DNA of 64,000 bases from Eutreptiella sp. 'Long Island Sound 2002' (taxonomy: Eukaryota > Euglenozoa > Euglenophyceae > Eutreptiales > Eutreptiaceae), in the NCBI GenBank assembly GCA_964036045.1, contig OZ038390.1, positions 34,117,319-34,181,318 of the forward strand, read 5' to 3'. Positions within the stretch are counted from its first letter, which is position 1, and each line of letters opens with the position of its first letter. Below, one piece after another: positions 60,888-64,000 of the stretch. The translations under genes and the position numbers were made by a program. The notes under the pieces are model-generated. The model did no database searches and was not told the origin of the DNA. It saw only the letters and a list, made by a program, of their open reading frames with translations.

Positions 60888-61281
60888 GTACCCCCCCCCC
60901 CCCCTTGTCTAAGCTACGCCAAAGTACCAAATTAATACGGTCCCTACGCCTACTGTAGCTTGGACACGGGCGTAGCTTGCGCGCGACATATACAACTACT
61001 TGAATCGGAATCAGAATTACCAAAATAGGTCAAATCCTCAAGCTCCGGGGAATATAATGCACAAATACCCCCAAAATCAGAGTTATGTGGGTTCAAGTGG
61101 GCAAACACTCACAACAAATGTGTACATGACCCTATGTACCCGGCAAATTCGTCAAACCCATGTCTTATGTGGTTGCACTAAATTTGGTACCGAATTAAAA
61201 TTAGGTACCAAATTAATACGGTCCCTACGCCTACTGTAGCTTGGACAAGGGCGTAGCTTAGACAAGGGGGGGGGGGGGTAC
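60888..61281. mobile_element. Complete poly-C/poly-G-capped inverted-repeat element with GTAC ends
   Basis: Left end: GTAC (60888-60891), C-run (60891-60904), TTGTCTAAGCTACGCC (60905-60920). Right end: GGCGTAGCTTAGACAA (61250-61265), G-run (61266-61278), GTAC (61278-61281). The 16-bp inner repeat is perfect, making a ~30-bp terminal inverted repeat with its cap. Inside, AATTAATACGGTCCCTACGC with CTACTGTAGCTTGGACA occurs twice (about 60932 and 61211) in direct orientation. Relics elsewhere: 3583-3747, 51598-51690, about 62355-62420 and 62823-62886. Non-coding, so mobilised in trans if mobile. Confidence 0.8.
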
Positions 61282-62822
61282 AGAAACAGAGTAGTGACCC
61301 CGGAAGAAGCACAAACCGAGCGGGGGGGGGGGGCTGTGGAGCCTAGTGGTTTGTTGGCATCGTGGTGTGTGTCCCTTCTGCAGGGCTCTCTTGCAGATTC
61401 TCAACATGTTTCCCTGCAAAGATAAAAAGAATGTCCAAGAACCACAAGGGGTCTGTACAATGCCGGCTTGGACAAAATGGAACCCTGATTCCATGTGCCA
61501 CCGGCCTCATGCAACCAGAGGGCACACCACCACCGGGCCTGAGGGGGGCTTAGCCCCAGCAGGACGCTTTGCATTTCACATCCCAGCAAGCTGGCCTACT
61601 TTGCAGGGACCAGCACGAAGGCTGGGCAGCCCCTCATTGGCGAAGGCATCCCAGTCTCTCAACCAATCCATGATTTCATCAACACCACAAAGGCAAACGC
61701 GTGCCCTCTGGACATCTTTACACGGCCTGCGCTCTCTGCCAAGGAACGACCCCCCAAAGAGGTGATCACGTCAACCATCGGGTAACGCGGTGGCGATGAC
61801 CGGAGGGGCCACTCCCGTTCTGTTTCCCCTTGTGGCTCCACCTCATTCCCCAATAATGTACGTAGTACCTCAACGAACACACCCCTGCGCCCCACCCCAG
61901 CGCCGCACTCCATCCATCCCCTCTTCCCCACCCCTTCTGTCCCAGTGGTCCGTGCCAAGAATCAAAGCCGATGCCTGATCCAGCTGCTCACCTCTGATGG
62001 CAGGACGGGGTAGACTGGGCTGCTTCACGTTATTCACATTGTTGAAAATGCGGCATGGATCTCTGAAGCATGGGCACCACATGGGATCCGTTACCACAGT
62101 CATTTGTGGGATCATCGTAGCACCGGACAGCTCTGAACCTTGACTCCGAGACGTTGTCTCATGTACCATATGATGAACAGGGTACGCCAGCTCATCTTGG
62201 TCTGGACCAAAATAAAAAAAGAAGAAGAAGGTGGTCCCACTGATCATGTCCATTTCCCACACGTGCTCAGATTGGCAGGGCATGTGGCGCACAGGCATAC
62301 GGCATAGGCCACACGCCACGTCATTCATGTCATGTGTCAGAAAATTCGGCTAAAAATGTACCCCCTGCCCCCGTTGTCCAAGGCACGCCCAGGCCACAAA
62401 TCAATGCCCTGTAGCTTAGACAAGACATCTCTGGCGCGCAGCACGTTCAAGCACCAACAATACTACTGCAACTGTGAGCCACTGCAGGCGTGGCCTCGCT
62501 TATCCCAAAGTCACAAAAAGACTGCACAACACCAGTAGCTGGAGGGAAGGGGGCTTCTTGGACTCAATGACCGCGAAATCATCCCACGCCCTTGAGGGCC
62601 CTTGATTGCAGCAGGTACACGCTCCCCATACTCCCGCGTGCAGAACACTTCTACAATGCACAAACCAAGAATGTTCCATGCTGGACACAGGGAGGGTGCT
62701 GTGGCTCAGAGGAAAAAAGGCCCAGATGGGTGGCAGTCAATCAAATCACAATCAATGATCCAGCAAACAACTGAAAATGCACGTCTATCAATCACTTTTC
62801 CTCACCTTTGCAATGGTGGGAC
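61282..62822. other. No gene recognised; one short repeat relic
   Basis: At 62344-62420 a relic reads GTACCCCCTGCCCCCGTTGTC, CAAGGCACGCC and later TGTAGCTTAGACAAG, matching both ends of the element at 60888-61281. A minus frame at 61870-62328 is unrecognised. Confidence 0.45.
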
Positions 62823-62886
62823 TGGATTAAAATTAGGGCCCGGATTTATACGGTACCTACGCTCCACGTAGCTTGGGCCGGGGGGG
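62823..62886. mobile_element. Relic of the poly-C/G-capped repeat
   Basis: TTAAAATTAGGGCCCGGATT, TATACGGTACCTACGCTCCA and CGTAGCTTGGGCCGGGGGG follow the order of the element core with deletions. Confidence 0.5.
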
Positions 62887-63223
62887 AAGACAAATCGGTG
62901 ACTTGAAAGGCGACTCGGATAACCTCTCCACGTGCTGGATCTGCTGTAAAGACTGCTTCTGCTTCTGCTGACTTTTGGGGGTCTCCACCACCTAATCCGT
63001 CGTCTTTTTCTCCGACTGCAGGTTTTGGTTTTGGCCCCATGAGGATGGTTTTGTGCCATAAATGAATGCTGATACTGCCACCCACTGTAGCATATTGTAG
63101 TTCAATCCCACGTAAAAGCAACCAATACGTTGAACACCAGCATCTCCTCCTGGCTTGGGGCGCGTCCTGACATTCAGCCGGCCTCCAATGAGGGGAACAT
63201 AGCCAAAAGCTTAGGGCAGACAC
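62846..63223 (-). CDS. Hypothetical ORF
   Basis: 125 codons. The downstream part (GGDPQKSAEAEAVFTADPAR with GEVIRVAFQVTDLSS) looks like a beta-strand-rich coding segment, and the upstream part less so. The last codons run into a repeat relic (62823-62886). Possibly an exon; family not recognised. Confidence 0.25.
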   Translation of the reverse strand: MSALSFWLCSPHWRPAECQDAPQARRRCWCSTYWLLLRGIELQYATVGGSISIHLWHKTILMGPKPKPAVGEKDDGLGGGDPQKSAEAEAVFTADPARGEVIRVAFQVTDLSSPPAQATWSVGTV

Positions 63224-64000
63224 ATTAGGCAGATAGTAGCGTGTAGACGCCCAACGGTGCCATTCAAAAAGCTGTGGCTATTTGTGAGGGGCGCGTGCAG
63301 CCCCGTATGTGCTCTGTGTCGCATCTGGGCCGCCTTTATTACTCAACGTTCACCGGGTTTCACGAGGCTCATGATTACCCCTGGACTCCAGGCCCCACCT
63401 CAGGGAGTGCGCCTTATAGATAGCAGCAGCATAACCAGTTGCAAAACGACCACCTGGGGTTTCCCTGCAAAACAGAGGTCTGCATCAGCAACAGCGAGGA
63501 GCAAGGCTACGAGTGGCCATCAGTGGACTTGGGAGCTGCCGTACTTGTGGGCCCTGATGACGCACACGACACTTTCACAAATTGGAATGCCTGAACAGGC
63601 AATGACTCGTTGTGCGGAACTCAGTGTGGTCCACATTGACACAGGGCTGTCCAAAGGAAGAAAACCAACACCTTCAGCACGTCTGCACCTCAACAGCGTA
63701 CCTGCCGATCAGCGACTGCCGTCGGGTACTGGCCATCCAGGATCAGTTGACCGTCGACTCGTGAGCTGACCGCCATTAACTGCAATCCTGTAACCCAAAG
63801 CCTTAGGCTGTCTGAAGCGGAAGAACAGGAAATATCCGGTTCCAAACGGAAAGCTCTGCATCTGCATTGATTATTGTGAATACTTCTTCAGGGCTGGTCC
63901 GAAACCTGAAAACGGGCCTTGGAGATTCAGTCAGCCTCCGATGGCCAAAAACGCACTCTCCAGACATTCGGCAGACGGCGCCTCCCTGAGTAGCCACAGC
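63224..64000. other. No gene recognised
   Basis: A plus frame at 63257-63769 (170 codons) overlaps coding-like snippets in other frames and has no known motif. Confidence 0.4.

Overview
The window looks like nuclear DNA of a large, repeat-rich eukaryotic genome, most likely a protist or alga. Gene density is very low. Coding traces are broken by stops and frameshifts and mostly belong to retroelements. Homopolymer G/C tracts of 10-18 bases are everywhere, and there are many mini- and microsatellites and no operon-like gene packing. Lineage cannot be fixed from the sequence; a prasinophyte-type green alga or a dinoflagellate-like protist would both fit.

Host genes are few and nearly all on the minus strand. 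They are two CAP-superfamily (GAPR-1/PR-1-like) paralogues at 7488-8075 and 22467-23045 inside a ~2 kb segmental duplication, a large DUF4140/DUF4139 (MuiA-like) exon at 42695-44350, and a single-pass membrane protein at 59336-59866. A pair of unrecognised ORFs, one helical (17604-18284) and one Pro/Ser/Arg-rich (16118-17416), are also plausible genes.

Most of the rest is mobile DNA. Left edge (1-3000): a decayed APE-type non-LTR retrotransposon on the minus strand. Its ORF1 carries zinc-binding and ubiquitin-like segments, and its ORF2 starts with a 2A-like peptide. 11.3-13.9 kb: RNase H and RT relics of another retroelement. 24240-29986: a degraded tyrosine-recombinase retrotransposon with gag, zinc knuckle, YR, RT and RNase H, in a VIPER-like order, bounded by split direct repeats (A1-ORFs-B1-A2-B2). 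A fragment of a second, YSDD-type RT sits inside its RT. 30845-34242: a 3.4 kb foldback element with a 23-bp perfect TIR, ATGCA target duplication and long inverted arms containing GACA repeats.

Smaller elements include a 1222-bp TIR element with an 11-bp target duplication that carries a zinc-finger ORF (19562-20783). There are also a tRNA-derived SINE with 16-bp flanking repeats (46018-46544), a hAT-like 817-bp MITE with an 8-bp duplication (46600-47416), and at least three inverted-repeat elements whose ends are poly-C/poly-G caps abutting GTAC (18282-18904, 56669-57129, 60888-61281). Minisatellites occupy 35.2-36.0, 48.5-49.3 and 57.2-58.3 kb. I saw no CRISPR array, rRNA, intact tRNA or prokaryotic-type regulatory site.
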